Source: Hysterangium stoloniferum
Lineage: Eukaryota > Basidiomycota > Agaricomycetes > Hysterangiales > Hysterangiaceae
Direction of reading: 5' to 3'
NCBI GenBank assembly: GCA_015178975.1
Contig: WHVD01000133.1
Coordinates: forward strand, 124,001-188,000
Length of the DNA stretch: 64,000 bases
Positions 12,917 through 22,965 of the stretch are shown in pieces (position 1 is the stretch's first letter; each line of letters begins with the position of its first letter). A model generated the notes under the pieces. The model was given only the letters and a program-made list of their open reading frames with translations. It made no database searches and was not told the DNA's origin. The position numbers and the translations under genes were made by a program.

Positions 12917-14443
12917 ATGGGGGAAGACGCTGCCGGCATTGTGGAGTCTCCTTCGACCTTTTTACCCTCGATTAAGCGTCTTAAAACGGTTCCCGAAGGA
13001 GAAATCTCGAAAATTTTATCCATTCTACGCTACCTATATGTACCAGAGGTCCGAGGATCGACCCGTAGACGACTTAGACTACCTACAGGCTCGGACGAAG
13101 GCGACCACCATAATAAATTATTTTCTACAGCAATATATACCAAGAGAAGTGCTGTTGAAACAGTTCGATCCGATCCCTTCGAGCGAGCATATGTGATTCA
13201 GTGGCTCACTCGGCTTATCTCATTTGGCTCCGAAAACATCAGTGAAAGTCCAGTCAATGGCGTCGGAACACTGGAAGATGCTGCATCCTTGCTGGCAGTT
13301 TGCGCTGGTACCGCAGCATCTGGTGCATTCATCCGCACCTTCGAGTTCCCAATAGATACCATGGGTGATATAAATAATACATCTCCAGGCCACGACGGCC
13401 CAGAAAAAGTCGCAGTGACCCTCCGTGATGCTCCGTTGGAATCTTTTGATCCTTCGAGTGTAGGAGCACAAACATGGGGCGGCTCATGCGTTCTGGCAGA
13501 AATGATCGCCGAAAGACCACAGGATTTTGGGATATTTCCACGGAAACAATCTATTGGCGCTGATAGCTCTGGTGGCCAAGACACATTCCGGGCTCTAGAG
13601 CTCGGTGCTGGGACCGGACTTGCGTCATTAGTATTGGCAAAAGTTATGGAACGAATTCGACCTTGTTCCCTAGAGGTGGGAGGACAGGGTTCAACTTATA
13701 GCTGCCGTCCAGACGTAGTCGTTGCAACTGACTTTCATCCAAGTGTCATAGCCAACCTCCAATTTAATTATGAGGCTAATTTTCCAGGCCAATCGGAATC
13801 GGACCCATATTTTCAGAAAGACCCAATATCCACTGGTATGAATCCTCATGTTTTCGTCTTACCTCTCGATTGGGCAACTATCCATTCGTCTCCTCGTCTT
13901 CAGGACGATATTATTGTTAACTCACAGCTAATACCCACGTCCGTCCACCAAGGCCGTGCGGCAGCTGCAGGAGTATCCTGTCAGGTCCATTTGCCAAAAA
14001 CACAGTCGGAAACGGCTTACTCCATTCCGCCCCCATTGGATGAGCAATTCGATCTCATTATCGGCGCGGACATTGTATATGAAAATCTACACGCCCGATG
14101 GCTTCGAAGTTGCATCGAACGCTTTCTAAGGAAACCCCCACGATTCATACAAAGAAACACACTTAGTAATCTGCCCAAACCTCCACAAACCGGAGCGCTT
14201 TTTCACCTTATAATTCCCCTACGGAAAACGCACGCAATAGAGTCACGTTCTGTCGAAGCTGTATTTTCAGAGCATACAGATATTCTTCTTTCCCGGCAGC
14301 TAGCTACAAATGGGATCGCGCATTCGATAGCTACAACAGAGCTAGCTATTCTTTTCAAAGAAGATATTTCATGTGATGCGTATAGTGATATCGAGGAGGT
14401 GGAGGAGGTCATATACAGGTACTATCGCATTGGCTGGATATAG
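12917..14443 (+). CDS. Methyltransf_16-type protein (lysine) methyltransferase, single exon
   Basis: A 508-codon uninterrupted frame. The N-terminal half (LRYLYVPEVRG near residue 37 and FERAYVIQWLTRLI near residue 90) resembles fungal EFM2/FAM86-type enzymes that modify translation elongation factor 2. The SAM-binding motif I is ELGAGTG (residues 228-234), preceded by a WGGSCVLAEM helix; an acidic motif (VVATDFHP) follows. A GADIVYE motif (383-389) sits where family-16 enzymes carry their post-motif II catalytic signature. The expected role is methyl transfer from S-adenosylmethionine to a protein side chain in the cytosol; the substrate is inferred only from similarity. A competing 105-codon frame at 12879-13196 is a shadow, because the conserved residues lie in this frame on both sides of it. 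It is divergent from the MPP6-like gene and is the last clear host gene before the transposon block. Confidence 0.85.
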   Translation: MGEDAAGIVESPSTFLPSIKRLKTVPEGEISKILSILRYLYVPEVRGSTRRRLRLPTGSDEGDHHNKLFSTAIYTKRSAVETVRSDPFERAYVIQWLTRLISFGSENISESPVNGVGTLEDAASLLAVCAGTAASGAFIRTFEFPIDTMGDINNTSPGHDGPEKVAVTLRDAPLESFDPSSVGAQTWGGSCVLAEMIAERPQDFGIFPRKQSIGADSSGGQDTFRALELGAGTGLASLVLAKVMERIRPCSLEVGGQGSTYSCRPDVVVATDFHPSVIANLQFNYEANFPGQSESDPYFQKDPISTGMNPHVFVLPLDWATIHSSPRLQDDIIVNSQLIPTSVHQGRAAAAGVSCQVHLPKTQSETAYSIPPPLDEQFDLIIGADIVYENLHARWLRSCIERFLRKPPRFIQRNTLSNLPKPPQTGALFHLIIPLRKTHAIESRSVEAVFSEHTDILLSRQLATNGIAHSIATTELAILFKEDISCDAYSDIEEVEEVIYRYYRIGWI

Positions 14444-15450
14444 TTATTGAGTACATCTAGTAGCAAGAATGACTGACGGTTGAAGCTGCATTTCTGCTCC
14501 ACCGCATTGTCTGGTACTAGGGAGGCTCCCTTCCATCGCTAAAGAGTTCTCTCAGGTGGTTCCACATCTTGCGTAATTTCCCCCCTGTAGACCTACAGTA
14601 TGGCTGTTGCTAATTTATAGTAGCATGGTAATTCTTGATATCGGTATCCTCATGGTGGAACGGACATTTGCAGTAGAAATGGGATCCGCGTTTTTTTCTG
14701 TATTGAGGCGATGGTATCCACTTGGTAGGTACAATATAAGCAATGTAGGTTCAGGATTGACAAGAGAGTCACTTATCGAGAAGTAAGGTCTACTTTATAT
14801 ACTAAAACACAGCTAGTCAAATTATCTGAGAATTTGAGTTGGTGGCGATCCCGCGGATAATTGACACAATTTGGTGACTGACTTTCGACTATGGGATGTG
14901 ATTTGGTAAAATTGGATTTGGCTTGAAACAATTCGTGAAGAAGATGACCAAGTTCCTGGGACAGTGATGAAGGTGGCATCTTAACAAACGCTCCGTTGGC
15001 CAATGTGGAGGGACATGTCGTTGCTATGCACAGATTGGTGGAGCAACAATGGGTGGGCTATTTTGTCATTCTGCAAGTGCAGATGATGTACTGCCATACA
15101 AAACGGATTAGGAAGATGGAACCAACATGAAGACGACTGTATGTATGCTGGAGAGGCTTCCTTTCTGCGACTGCAACTGCTCCCACATGCCTTCCAAGTA
15201 ATTGCTGTTTGGAACCTGAGAATGATGTTAAAAATAGTATGAGTTGACTTATTGTAAATACACAATTTACAAGGGTTTTATAACCTTGTAATAGAAGTAC
15301 TTGTGTGTCAAACAATGTGTCAGTTAGTGAGTCACCTTCTGACATGATAGGTTTGGTGATATGTAGTTTAGGTGTACTGTACATGGGTAAAATCATGTAT
15401 TAGCCTCACAAAACATGGTCTATGGTATGCATTTTCAAGGATAAAGTGGA
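14444..15450. other. Transition zone between host genes and repeats
   Basis: About 1 kb after the methyltransferase stop. A minus-strand frame (15396-15058) contains a hydrophobic segment, but I recognise no family. Recognisable LTR material begins at about 15.45 kb. Confidence 0.4.
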
Positions 15451-17240
15451 AGGAGAGGGGTGAACCTGTTATGGGATGACTACTAGGGTAAGAGACAAGA
15501 TGTTACCACATGTTAAGGTCTAAGATCTAAAGCTAAAGGGTGATGGAACATTGGGGGTCCACAGGGGTAGTACATACTCAACTGGGAGGTCCAGTTCTAC
15601 TAGTCAAGTGGAGTGTGGCTTCAATGTATGTGTTGCACTCTTGCACAAACTGTCAGGTTGCACTGGTATTTTGAAATGAGCAAATAGTATGCAATAGAAC
15701 TAAAGTCAACACTTAGCTAAATCAACTGGGTGGACAGAATGTTAAGAGTTGAGGAGGTAAGAGTCTTGGCTGGCTGAGGGCTTCTTGTCAAAGATCAAGT
15801 GGAGAGTAGGGAAACCTAAGTTGATATTCAAACTGAAGATAAGCAAAATATAAATTGAGGGTTTTATACTAAAGTGAGATGGGTGATTGGGTGGCTGATC
15901 ACAGAGGGAAGAAGACAAACAGGTCAGAAGAAGCAAGTAATGGAACAAGGGATGGTGTTAGGATCCCTGTTGTTTTTGGACACCTGCAACCTGTTTGGAC
16001 TCAATACTCTTCATCATCTCACTGTTGGAACCCCCACCCAAGGTATCACTACTCACAGCACCCCTGACACTTGTTTTATTATAGTAGTTGACCCTCTAGC
16101 TTTCCATTCCATCTCCATCCCATTTGCTCCTCCCTCACCATCTCCCTTTTACACATCCCACTTGCCACCTCAGACCCTTTTGGTATTGTTTAGTATTTTA
16201 CATTTAGTCTCCCCATCTTGTCATTGACTTCTTATGATCCATTTCACCCTTTGCTTCCTTGATTGGCCCTCTGGTCATCCATCTCATTGTAGTATAAAAT
16301 CTTCTTCATGTATGCTACAGTTCTTCAGTTCAAAAATTGACTTAGATTACCCTCTGTTAGGATCCCATCATTTTGGACCCCCATGACCTGTTTTAGACTC
16401 AAAACCTTTTGCCATCTCACTATTGGAATCTCCACCCAAGATATCACCACTCACAGTGTACCTGACACTTTGTTCATTATAGTAGTTGACTTTCTAGCAT
16501 TCCATTCTGTCTCCATCCCATTCACTCTCCCATCACCATCCCCCCTTTAGACATCTCATTTGCCACCTCAGACCCCTTTGATATTGTTTAGTATATTACA
16601 TTTAGTCTCCCTACCTTGTCATCAACTTCTGATGATCCATCTCACCCTTTGCTTTCTTGATTGGCCCTCTGGTCATCTCATAAAATCTTCTTCATGTATA
16701 CTACAGTTCTTCAGTTCAAAAATTGACTTAGATTACCCTCTACTAGTTTTCAGTCTCTTTCCTCCTTTCTCAATACTCCTTAAGATGTTCTCAGCAAGCC
16801 ACAAACTCTTATGACCCTTAGTATTTCAGTCCCCTGGCCAATTGAGCTAAGTGTTGAACTTTGTCTCTATTGTACTATCCACTCTGTTTGAAATTGTTAG
16901 GATCCTCACCCTTTTAGGCCCCCACAACTTGGTCTTACCTTGATAACCTTTCTGGGACCCCAATATCAGTGCCTTGGACTATGGAGCCACTGCCTTGAGA
17001 CCCTGACACTTGGTTTATATTGTTATCTCTGTCTTTTAACCCCTGCAACTTGTTCATACCCTTGTAACATCTGGCACCTTGACATTGGAGCCCCTGGAAT
17101 ATGGTACCACCACCTTGGCATCCCAAAACCTGTTTCATTGTAGAATACCCCTTTAGGCAATCCATCTCTGTTCCAATGCTCTCCCTTCATCTGTTCTACA
17201 TGTAAATATTATTTGCCACCTCATGACTTTTGGAATACTT
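15451..17240. repeat. Mosaic of LTR family H copies, partly inverted and tandem
   Basis: From about 15.96 kb a roughly 400-bp block is repeated in tandem (15957-16357 and 16358-16745, both starting TGTTAGGATCC). A third start of the same kind lies at 16897. Each repeat has the same TATA-like AGTATAAAA followed by CTTCTTCATGTATGCTACAG. Bases about 15.5-15.95 kb match the same family in reverse orientation, so the copies meet head to head near 15956. No gag or pol coding is attached. I read this as solo or partial LTRs rearranged by recombination. Confidence 0.6.
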
Positions 17241-17279
17241 TTGTTACATCACATTTAGTTCTAGCTTGTTCCTTGTTCC

Positions 17280-18623
17280 TGTTAAGTTCCAAACAAAGAT
17301 ATAAACTCCAAGGAAGTCCCATGGAGTGTTTCCAGTAATTATTCCAAACACACACTTTCTTCTGGGAATTGTCCCATGGAGTCCCTGGGTAATAAGTCCG
17401 GGGAAGTTCTGGGGATTAGTAGTACAAGACAGTGTATCAGAATAATTACCAGAAAGGTATGGTATGGGCTGAGATGGACTTGGCTTCAGCTTATAGGCTG
17501 CGCCCTCGTACACTCATTTGGGTGTCCATATTTTGAGCTGACAGAATGCATACAAGGAGATGTAGATTCTGGAGTTCCTGTAAAAGTTCTGGGAATCAAG
17601 CGTGCAGACAGACAAGAGGACTAGAGACTGGATCAGGGGTGTAACTTGTTCGAGGGTCAAACTTGTTCGAGGGTCAAACTTGTTCGAGGGTCAAACTTGT
17701 TCGAGGGTCAAACTTGTTCGAGGGTCAAACTTGTTCGAGGGTCAAACTTGTTCGAGGGTCAAACTTGTTCGAGGGTCAAACTTGTTCGAGGGTCAAACTT
17801 GTTCGAGGGTCAAACTTGTTCGAGGGTCAAACTTGTTCGAGGGTCAAACTTGTTCGAGGGTCAAACTTGTTCGAGGGTCAAACTTGTTCGAGGGTCAAAC
17901 TTGTTCGAGGGTCAAACTTGTTCGAGGGTCAAACTTGTTCGAGGGTCAAACTTGTTCGAGGGTCAAACTTGTTCGAGGGTCAAACTTGTTCGAGGGTCAA
18001 ACTTGTTCGAGGGTCAAACTTGTTCGAGGGTCAAACTTGTTCGAGATTGAAACTGGATTCTAAGTACATGAATATAGGAGACTTATATAGACTTTGAAAT
18101 GTAATAATACCAAATCCGGTATTAATGAGGAGCAGAACTATTAAACATAAAATGAAACAAGTAAATACTAAACTGGGAATTAGGGACGGAACAGAACAGG
18201 AGTGGAGAACATGACAGGTCATTAGACCATAATGGGAACGGGGCTCTGTTAGAGGGGTTCTGGAGAGTCTGGTCAGGGTCCAATGACTGGTCTGTGAGAT
18301 ACAGAGTGTTGGGTGCATATAGGGTGGAGTTCAGAGTCTGGTGGAGTCTGATGACTGGTACATGAGACACATGACAGACCGTTTGACCATAATGGGAGCA
18401 GAGTTCTATGCTCTGTTAGAGGGGTTCTGGGAAGTCCGGTCAGAGTCCAGTGACTGGTCTGTGAGATACAGAGAGTCGGGTGTATATAGGGTGGAGTCCA
18501 GGTCCTGGCAGGTTGTCCAGTAGTGGGTATAGAGAGTTGGGTACAGATAGGGTGGGTGCATACAGAGAGTCAGGCATAAACAAGTTGATGTGCAGGCTCT
18601 GGTGGGAACTCCAGTTGTAACTA
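17280..18623 (-). repeat. Solo LTR family A, minus strand, swollen by a minisatellite
   Basis: Read on the minus strand, this starts near a TTACAACTGGAGTTCC segment (18623) and contains the family-A promoter-like core (GTCTATATAAG near 18090). It ends at TTAACA (17280), after the shared motif that pairs GGCTGCGCCCTC with GACTTGGCTTCAGC. The 400-bp minisatellite at 17644-18045 lies between the promoter core and the LTR end, which explains the length of about 1.34 kb against about 0.85 kb for other family-A LTRs. I found no matching target duplication, so the exact ends are approximate. Confidence 0.6.
17644..18045. repeat. 17-bp minisatellite, about 23.6 perfect copies
   Basis: The unit ACTTGTTCGAGGGTCAA repeats 23 full times (17644-18034) plus 11 bases, with no substitution that I can see. 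Because 17 is not a multiple of three, the array is open in all three plus frames and each frame repeats the same 17-residue peptide out of phase. This periodicity, not selection, explains the long ORFs at 17602-18097. Perfect identity among copies indicates very recent expansion. Confidence 0.97.
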
Positions 18624-19008
18624 TACAATATAGAGGGTCGGGAGCATGTAGGATGGGGTCCGGGGCGCCCGGAGGCTGGTGGGTTTTCTGGTTCCTGACA
18701 GTTCCTTCCAATACTACTCTTGACCTGTCATGACCTCTTGCTTCTGTCACAACTGCCACAGTCACAACATTGTCACAAATTATTCAAGGTAACTTTTGAC
18801 AACTCTTTGACTCCTCTTTGACACATCAATTCATCTTTGACAAAAGCTCCAACTTGACATTCTATTCCACATCTTTGATGCCCTCAAATTTATTCGACGA
18901 ACATTCAACTTACATTCAACTTGTCTCATTTTGATGTCATATGTGATTTCATTCATAGGTCATAGTTTAATCATAGTTTAATGAAGAAAGGCATAAAAGG
19001 GAAATGAG
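18624..19008. other. Repeat-derived spacer, unassigned
   Basis: About 385 AT-rich bases with short internal repeats (for example CTTTGACA/CTTTGACAC near 18800-18840 and a duplicated CATAGTTTAAT near 18960). It is the left flank into which the next LTR inserted. No gene is seen. Confidence 0.4.
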
Positions 19009-19603
19009 TGTGAAGAGTAGTGGAAGTTCTAACCGTTCTATATACGAAGGATATCGACCGTTTAGGTACGACACTAAGATGTATTGACTACTTAGTTCAA
19101 TACGGTAGAGGGAAGTAGCTATCTAGAATAAGGTAGAGAGCTAAAACGAATAAGTAGAATTGACTGTCAAGTGCGATTCTGAACGACTGCTCGAGAGTAA
19201 AGTAGAGTACTAGAGAGTTGAATAATAGAGTAGCGTGGATGTGGTCCACATGAGTTGAGATAAGGATTGAGTTTCGACTGGTACAGTTCGAAACTCTGAT
19301 AGAGTAGATAGCTAAAGCCCGTCTGTGACGGTTGAGATGATACACCAATCACAACTTACAGGACACTAATGGGTGTCTGGGTAAGTCGTGGTTGCAGTGT
19401 AAAAAGTGTCTGAGTTCTAAACTACGGGCGCTAGAATACATAAGTCTGGCATGTGTGTGCCCACAAGAGTCGATGTACCGCATACATAGGTCATTGAACT
19501 AATTATAGATATAACAAAAGAGAGAAAATAGAAATAATAAAGGAGATATAGTAAGAGCTCATCCGACTATATTTCCTGAGTGTATTTCACCATACCTCTC
19601 ACA
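19009..19603 (-). repeat. Solo LTR family I with 5-bp target duplication
   Basis: 595 bp, from TGTGAAGAGTAGTGG to CCATACCTCTCACA on the plus strand, flanked by ATGAG on both sides (19004-19008 and 19604-19608). It is a reverse-orientation relative of the LTR at 30940-31547. No internal retroelement domain lies beside it, so it is a solo LTR left by LTR-LTR recombination. Confidence 0.88.
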
Positions 19604-21016
19604 ATGAGAAGAGTGAAGGACCTCAGTCAGAAAATCTGTCCACTATACATTAGTTGTTTGTATTATTAATCCACTCTCAATCTTATCTTACGTGATCATC
19701 AAAACTCTTCAACACTAACATCTGTGAGCTTTCGTGACTGGTATTAGCCTCTCACTTCATTGACAGGGTGAATCTATACTTTGTCAAATGAGGCTTCTGT
19801 ATTTGGTTTTGTAGAATATATTATGATTATTATTTGACTTAATTGAAGGAAATTCAATTCATGTCAGTTTCTCTAATCAACCCTCCAATCATCTGTCCCA
19901 CTGTAGTATAAAGCTCTTTCCATGTATGCTACAGTTCTTTAGTTTAAAACTTGACCTACATAGATTACCCTCCTCTTGCTTATGTAAGTCCTCTTTATAT
20001 TACTCTTAATACTCTTACTCTACGACTCTTAGTATTTTCAGCCCTCCAATCAATTGAGCTAAGTGTTGTCTTTAGTCTTTATTGTACTATCTGCTCTGTT
20101 TGAAATACCAGAGCACCCTAACAGTTCACGTGAGGATGCAACACATGTATGTTGAAGCCAAGCTCCACTTTGCCTTATAGAATTGGACCTCCTGATTAGT
20201 ATGATTCACATTTTCAGACCTCCAAAATCATCTTGTTTTGCCCCCCTTGCTTAGATTTTAACAGAAATACCAGAGTACCCTAACAGTTTGTATGAGGGTG
20301 CAACACATAAGTTGAAGCCAAGCTCCACCACATTTATAGAGTTGGACCTCCCAACTAGTATGATCTCTATCATCAGCCCCCTGATTAGCTGATTTCTCAT
20401 CATTGCTCCCCTGACTAGAGCCCCCTTCCGCCTCCTTGGTTTAGATCTTAACACCCTCTACTAGTTCTCAGTCTCATTCCTCTTTTCTCAACACTCTCAA
20501 AAAATGTTCTTGGCAAGCTGCAAACCCTTACCTTACAACTCTTAGTATTTCGGTCCCCTGACTGATTGAGCTAAGTGTTGAACTTTGTCTCTATTGTACT
20601 ATCCACTCTGTTTGAAATACTGGAGCACCCTAACAGTTTGTGTGAGGGTGCAACACATAAGTTGAAGCCCAAGCTCCACTACATTTATAGAGTCAGACCT
20701 CCTGAGTATGATCTTTATCATCAGCCCCCTGATTAGTTTGTTTCTGATCATTAGATCCCTGACTTAGAGCCCTCCTTCCCCTTTTTAGCTTAAATCTTAA
20801 CAGATGGAAGGAAAATAAATGCAAGGTAACAGAAGAATATCAAATGGTTTGAGGTGGCAAATGATATGTACACATAGAATGGATGATGGGAAAGTGTCAG
20901 GTTAGGAGCAGAATGGAATGACAAAAAGGTAATATAGGGTAAACAATGTGGTGGGGTGCCACAGGTGGTGACACTGCAATCAGGATGCTGATGTCAGGAT
21001 ACTGGAGGGTTGCCAG
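19604..21016. repeat. LTR family H mosaic, second cluster
   Basis: Contains three plus-oriented copies of the family-H 3' part: the block ending ...GCACCCTAACA at about 20125, 20279 and 20631, each followed by the shared motif with GGTGCAACACATAAGTTGAAG or a close variant. Several terminate in TTTAACA or TCTTAACA. The last 200 bases (about 20811-21016) match the family in reverse orientation. No coding domain is present. Confidence 0.5.
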
Positions 21017-21916
21017 AGTGAGAGGTACCCCTTTACAGGAATGTAACTATCCTGTTGGATTATATTCCCTATATTCTTTTCCTTATTTTTTACTATTTTT
21101 TAGATCATCTAATTTTCCAATTACATGCATTTATATTAATTTGAAGATCTATGTTGTATGTATTCCTGTGGGTACATAGACCTTATAAGCACTTACATCC
21201 TTTATGTTTATGTATGCTAGTGGGCATAATGTAGAAACTCAGACACTTTTACCCCATAACCACAACTTGCCCAGACACCCCTTTTAGTGTCCTGCAAGTT
21301 GTGATTGGGGTATCATCTTAGCCATCTCAAACAGCTTTCAACTCAAACTTGCTACAACTGTCTGGCTTCGCACTGCATAGTCAAAGATCAAACTGTTAGA
21401 AATGGGAAAATACAATATCTATATGTGACAGACTGTTATAAGACCCAGGTTTGCCATCAGTTATATAAACTGTTATAAGAGCACAAGTTGGCAACATAAG
21501 TCCTTATATATATGTATATATAATCCATCATATAATACTAGACTATAGGTCCAGTAGCTCAGTGGTTAAGAGCACCTGCATATAAAGCCAGGAGGTCCTT
21601 GGTTCAATCCCAGGCTGGGTCAATTCTTTTCTATGCCTTTAACACAAACTATCATCAGTTTCTACTCACATCTCACACTACTTGTATCATCCTCTATCCT
21701 CCTAACTTGTTACCTCATTAACTTGCATTTAGAATTGTACTGTAAGGTCAATCCTATTCTCCCTTAGTTGTCTAAGTTATCCTATAGCTACTTAAGTTGA
21801 CTAAAGTTATTCTACCATGTATATTGTACTTCAATAGTCAATATATTATCATATCATACCTAGACGGTTGATATTATTTGTATATAGAGCAGTCAGAACT
21901 TCCACAACTCTTCACA
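21017..21916 (+). repeat. Diverged solo LTR, family I-like
   Basis: Begins AGTGAGAGGTA (compare TGTGAGAGGTA) and ends CTCTTCACA. It shares the AACTCAGACACTTTTACCCC and AGTGTCCTGCAAGTTGTGAT blocks with the family-I LTR at 30940. It is longer (about 900 bp), apparently because of extra sequence around 21380-21700 that includes a tRNA-like segment. No matching target duplication is visible. Confidence 0.5.
21548..21622 (+). tRNA. tRNA-like gene or pseudogene with A and B boxes
   Basis: 75 bases fold as a cloverleaf with a 7-bp acceptor stem (GGTCCAG with CTGGGTC, two G-U pairs). A-box-like TAGCTCAGTGGTTAAGAGC and B-box GGTTCAATCCC are intact, and a discriminator A follows. A TTTT tract starts 6 bases downstream and could end pol III transcription. 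The anticodon arm (CCTGC ATATAAA GCCAGG) has one extra base on its 3' side, so the anticodon is uncertain (UAU-like if the loop shifts). It sits inside LTR-derived sequence. It may be a decayed tRNA gene or a tRNA-derived SINE head. Confidence 0.55.
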
Positions 21917-22033
21917 CCCAAAAATGAGGTTCCTAACACCACAAACCAAAGTTGATAACAAGGGCTAGAGTATGTACAACTATCTAGCTATAAGAGCTTA
22001 GGTGTTAAGTACTGTGTTGGGAAGTTATTCTGG

Positions 22034-22788
22034 TGTTAAGAACAGAAAACTGACTGATGTCGGAAGACCGATGGGGACTGAATGGAAGGACTTGGCTTCA
22101 GCTTATGTGCTGTGCCCTTGCAAGTTACTGTCAGATGTCCTTAAATTTTGGGCAGGTGGAAAACTAAACCTGTTGAATAGTCCTCTTGGTAAGTCACTGA
22201 TCAGAAGCTGAAGGACAGTAGGGTTGTGAGGTTGGAGACTGAGAGTGAGCAAGCACAAGCAAAGGTGGGAGTGGGATTCTTAGAATGGAACTATGAGAGA
22301 GGTATACAAGTGTTCTGAGTTGATATTCTCATTGACTTGTAGCTACATTACAGTAGGACTTAAATACTAATTATTGGCATCTTGAAAATACTAACTAGGT
22401 AAGAGTGGGAATGTCCAATTAGTGACAAATAAACTTGACTAGGAACTGGAAGGTTATAGTAAGATTGGAGGCCATGATTATCCAAGAGCAGGATTACGAG
22501 AAAAGGGAATAGTACAAGAGCTACAAGTATTTACAAGCATATGTGAAACACAGAGTAGAATGGATCAACATAATAAAAAGGGACATATCAAAGCATAACC
22601 AGATGGTACAAGTACAATATAACTTGACAGGGGCATAAATGGGGTTTGATTGCCATGAAAGGATACATCAGTGTCAGTATACCAATGGTTGCCGATACAA
22701 TGACTTGACTCGTGATTTGAAATGCAGGCAAACAATTGTATTATCGGGGACCATCAGTTTGTGATGGGGTTATGACACGGTCATAACA
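22034..22788 (-). repeat. 3' LTR of element J
   Basis: 755 bp, the downstream LTR in the element's own orientation, matching 29527-30273. It ends on the plus side in GGTCATAACA. Confidence 0.9.
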
Positions 22789-22965
22789 GTATCCCCCCAC
22801 TTGGCCAAAATTCCAAGGAGGCCAAAATCTAGATCTTGTACATAAAACTTTGTCAGTTATGGGTGGTGTGTCAAGACATCATGTGACCTGGTAAAATTTT
22901 ACATATAAAAAATTGAGGGGTGCTGGTGCTTGAATTTTAACTCTTTTTCCTCAACCTCAATAACC

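Noticed and set aside
12879..13196. 105-codon ORF overlapping the methyltransferase start
   Set aside because: The conserved methyltransferase residues lie in the other frame both before and after this ORF, and no intron is needed.
17644..18045. CRISPR-like direct repeats
   Set aside because: Units abut with no spacers, and the genome is eukaryotic; it is a minisatellite.
17602..18097. Three overlapping ORFs of 134-153 codons with a repeated SRVKLVRGSNLFEGQ-type peptide
   Set aside because: They arise mechanically from a 17-bp tandem repeat that is open in every frame; there is no start context or non-repeat coding sequence.
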